From: a bacterium
GTDB lineage: Bacteria > Desulfobacterota > Binatia > UBA12015
Direction: 5' to 3'
Assembly (NCBI GenBank): GCA_029976905.1
Contig: JAPOLW010000300.1
Coordinates: forward strand, 1-5,475
DNA length: 5,475 nucleotides
The notes under the pieces are model-generated. The model saw nothing but the letters and a program-made list of their open reading frames with translations. It had not been told where the DNA came from and searched no databases. Below, in pieces: positions 4,006-5,475 of this stretch (positions are counted from its first letter, which is position 1; the number at the start of each line of letters is the position of its first letter). The position numbers and the translations under genes were made by a program.

Positions 4006-5475
4006 TCAGGAGCGAAGCCCGGCGTGGCGCAGAAGAGCCTCGGTGGTGGGACCCCGCCCACGAAAGGCCTGGAAGACGTCCATCGGAGGCCGACTTCCTC
4101 CGAGGGCGAGGACGGTCTCGCGGAAGCGCCGCCCGATCTCGCGCACGGCTCCGGCATCGTCCACGCCACCTTCCTCGAAGGCGCCAAAGGCGTCCGCCGA
4201 GAGCACCTCGGCCCATTTGTAGCTGTAGTACCCGGCCGCATAGCCCCCGGCGAAGATATGGCCGAACGAGCACAAGAAACGATCCTCGGGGATCGGCGCG
4301 AGGACCGTGGTGCGCTCGGCCACACGTCGCTGCACGTCGAAGGGCGACTCGGTGCCTGCAGGGTCGTAGCCGTGATGAAGCGCCAGATCGACGAACCCAA
4401 AATACAACTGACGGAGCATGTCCGAGCCGGATCGGAACGTCCGGGAGGCGACGATCTTCTCGAAGAGCTCGTCCGGAAGACGCGCGCCTGTTTCGACGTG
4501 GCCGGTGAGCCCCAGCAAGGTCTCGCGCTGGTAGCACCAGTTCTCCATGAACTGACTGGGTAACTCCACCGCATCCCACTCGACGTTGCGGATCCCCGCC
4601 GCCATCGGCTGATCCACCTTCGTCAGCATGTGCTGGAGTCCATGGCCAAATTCGTGGAAGAGCGTCTCGACCTCCCGGAAGGTCATCTGCGAAGGCTTCC
4701 CATCGACCGGAGGCGCCTGATTGCACACCAGGTACGCCACCGGTTGGCGCCCCGGCGCACGACCGATGCACTCGTCCATCCAGGCGCCGCCGCGCTTCTC
4801 GGCCGGACGGCTGTAGGGGTCCAGGTAGAATGCGGCGATCGGCTGCCCCGCTTCGAAAACGCGGAAGAAACGTACGTCCGGGTGCCAGACCGGAGCCTCC
4901 CCGTCCGCGGGGACGATCCGCACGCCAAAGAGCCGCTCGGCCAGAGCAAAGAGCCCGTCGAGGACCCGGGGCAACGGGAAATACGGACGCAATTCCTCGT
5001 CGGTATAGGCGTAGCGTTCTTCCCGAAGACGCTCGGCCCAGAAGGGTACGTCCCAGGGCGCGAACGCCTCTGCTTCCACAGCGTCGTGCGCACGCGCCAG
5101 GGCGACGAGGTCGTCGAGATCCCCGACCGCTGCCGCATACGACGCCGTACGCAACTCCTCGAGCATGGACGAGGCCGCTTCGACGTCGGGCGCCATCTTG
5201 CTGTCGAGACTCAGCGCCGCGAAATCCTCGAACCCGAGCAAACGCGCCTCGGCGCGCCGCAGATCGAGGATCTTCCCGATCAAGGGCGTATTGTCCTGCG
5301 CGCCCCCGCTCGCCCGCGTGACGCTGGCGCGATACACCTGCTCGCGTAGATCGCGGCGGCGGCCGTGCTGCAGGAGTACTTCCGGGGAACTGGGGGGGCG
5401 ACTGCGGCCGCCGAGCGTTTTGGTGTCCCCGTGGGCCCCGGCTGTGAGTGCTATACTAGCGCTGGGTACGATGGG
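4006..5475 (-). CDS. prlC: M3-family oligopeptidase (OpdA/PrlC type), 5'-partial
   Basis: Cytoplasmic zinc endopeptidase that degrades short peptides. Counting from the valine codon GTG at 5337, the zinc motif HEFGH is at 228-232 (bases 4642-4656), the third ligand is E258 in WDAVELPSQFMENW, and the substrate-loop segment HIFAGGYAAGYYSYKWAEVL follows near the C-terminus. Other OpdA-like blocks are DNTPLIGKILDLRRAEARLL, EELRPYFPLPRVLDGLF, VWHPDVRFF, KRGGAWMDECIGR and PVAYLVCN. Family members are about 680 residues and the HEFGH lies near residue 470 in E. coli OpdA, so about 240 N-terminal residues are missing. Residues just before 5337 (VLLQHGRRRDLREQ) still look like the family, so 5337 is an internal valine, not the start. 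The frame is open to the window edge without a stop, but resemblance and codon bias fade beyond about 5385. It is therefore either cut by the window or truncated. Same orientation as the downstream acyltransferase. Confidence 0.85.
   Translation of the reverse strand, partial: PIVPSASIALTAGAHGDTKTLGGRSRPPSSPEVLLQHGRRRDLREQVYRASVTRASGGAQDNTPLIGKILDLRRAEARLLGFEDFAALSLDSKMAPDVEAASSMLEELRTASYAAAVGDLDDLVALARAHDAVEAEAFAPWDVPFWAERLREERYAYTDEELRPYFPLPRVLDGLFALAERLFGVRIVPADGEAPVWHPDVRFFRVFEAGQPIAAFYLDPYSRPAEKRGGAWMDECIGRAPGRQPVAYLVCNQAPPVDGKPSQMTFREVETLFHEFGHGLQHMLTKVDQPMAAGIRNVEWDAVELPSQFMENWCYQRETLLGLTGHVETGARLPDELFEKIVASRTFRSGSDMLRQLYFGFVDLALHHGYDPAGTESPFDVQRRVAERTTVLAPIPEDRFLCSFGHIFAGGYAAGYYSYKWAEVLSADAFGAFEEGGVDDAGAVREIGRRFRETVLALGGSRPPMDVFQAFRGRGPTTEALLRHAGLRS
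5449..5457 (+). promoter_or_regulatory. Extended -10 promoter motif pointing out of the window
   Basis: TGCTATACT matches the extended -10 pattern TGnTATAAT at all but one defined position. No -35 match is found at 16-18 bases upstream, which extended -10 promoters can tolerate. Transcription would start near 5464 and leave the window rightward; an ATG at 5471 is close but has no convincing ribosome binding site. It lies inside the open reading frame of the minus-strand peptidase, where a strong outward promoter would be unexpected. Confidence 0.4.

Noticed and set aside
3194..4222. Plus-strand frame of 342 codons opposite the acyltransferase and the peptidase end
   Set aside because: It overlaps the beta-helix gene antisense and crosses the repeat spacer, and no recognisable domain is present.
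3809..4771. N-terminal extension of the acyltransferase frame by over 300 codons
   Set aside because: The extension is antisense-neutral but lies in a shifted frame of the peptidase gene on the same strand and is Arg/Pro-rich without motifs. The acyltransferase starts at 3808 or 3778.
4630..5349. Plus-strand frame of 239 codons opposite the peptidase
   Set aside because: The opposite strand encodes HEFGH and many OpdA-like blocks, so this is a shadow frame.
5368..5411. CTGCAG, AGTACT and GCGGCCGC close together, suggesting a cloning linker
   Set aside because: The sites are separated by non-vector sequence, and the first falls in codons that still match the peptidase family. Chance is likely at this GC content.

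Overview
The window is a GC-rich bacterial fragment (clearly above 60% G+C, with G/C favoured at third codon positions). It holds two converging gene blocks. The gene set suggests a proteobacterium or a Myxococcota/Desulfobacterota-like lineage, but nothing here fixes the taxon. I see no rRNA, tRNA, CRISPR array or insertion sequence.

Plus strand, 58-2965: a compact four-gene oxidative-stress operon. A promoter-like pair (58-85) carries a palindromic Fur-family operator (75-89) centred on its -10 box. It is followed by a PerR-type Fur-family regulator (101-574), a rubrerythrin without the usual C-terminal rubredoxin domain (574-993), a two-cluster ferredoxin/CCG-domain iron-sulfur protein of the GlpC/HdrD type (1057-2385) and a DUF3501-family protein (2393-2965). 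The first two genes overlap by one base and the last two are 7 bases apart. The only real gap in the operon (994-1056) contains two adjacent hairpins, and the second one covers the ribosome binding site of the iron-sulfur gene. The likely logic is that PerR senses peroxide and derepresses the operon, rubrerythrin reduces peroxide, and the iron-sulfur protein, perhaps with the DUF3501 protein, supplies electrons that a fused rubredoxin would otherwise carry. The last step is inference.

Minus strand, 5475-3083: the catalytic half of an M3-family oligopeptidase (OpdA/PrlC type; stop at 4006), then a left-handed-beta-helix acyltransferase (stop at 3083). The 197-base spacer between them carries a 10-bp tandem repeat, an exact 19-bp direct repeat and a small hairpin. 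The peptidase frame is open to the window edge, but family resemblance fades over the last ~90 bases. That stretch also holds a good extended -10 promoter motif pointing out of the window on the plus strand, so the peptidase may be truncated rather than simply cut by the window.

The two blocks meet in a 117-base convergent spacer (2966-3082) with GC-rich hairpins. The 57 bases before the first promoter show nothing I can assign.
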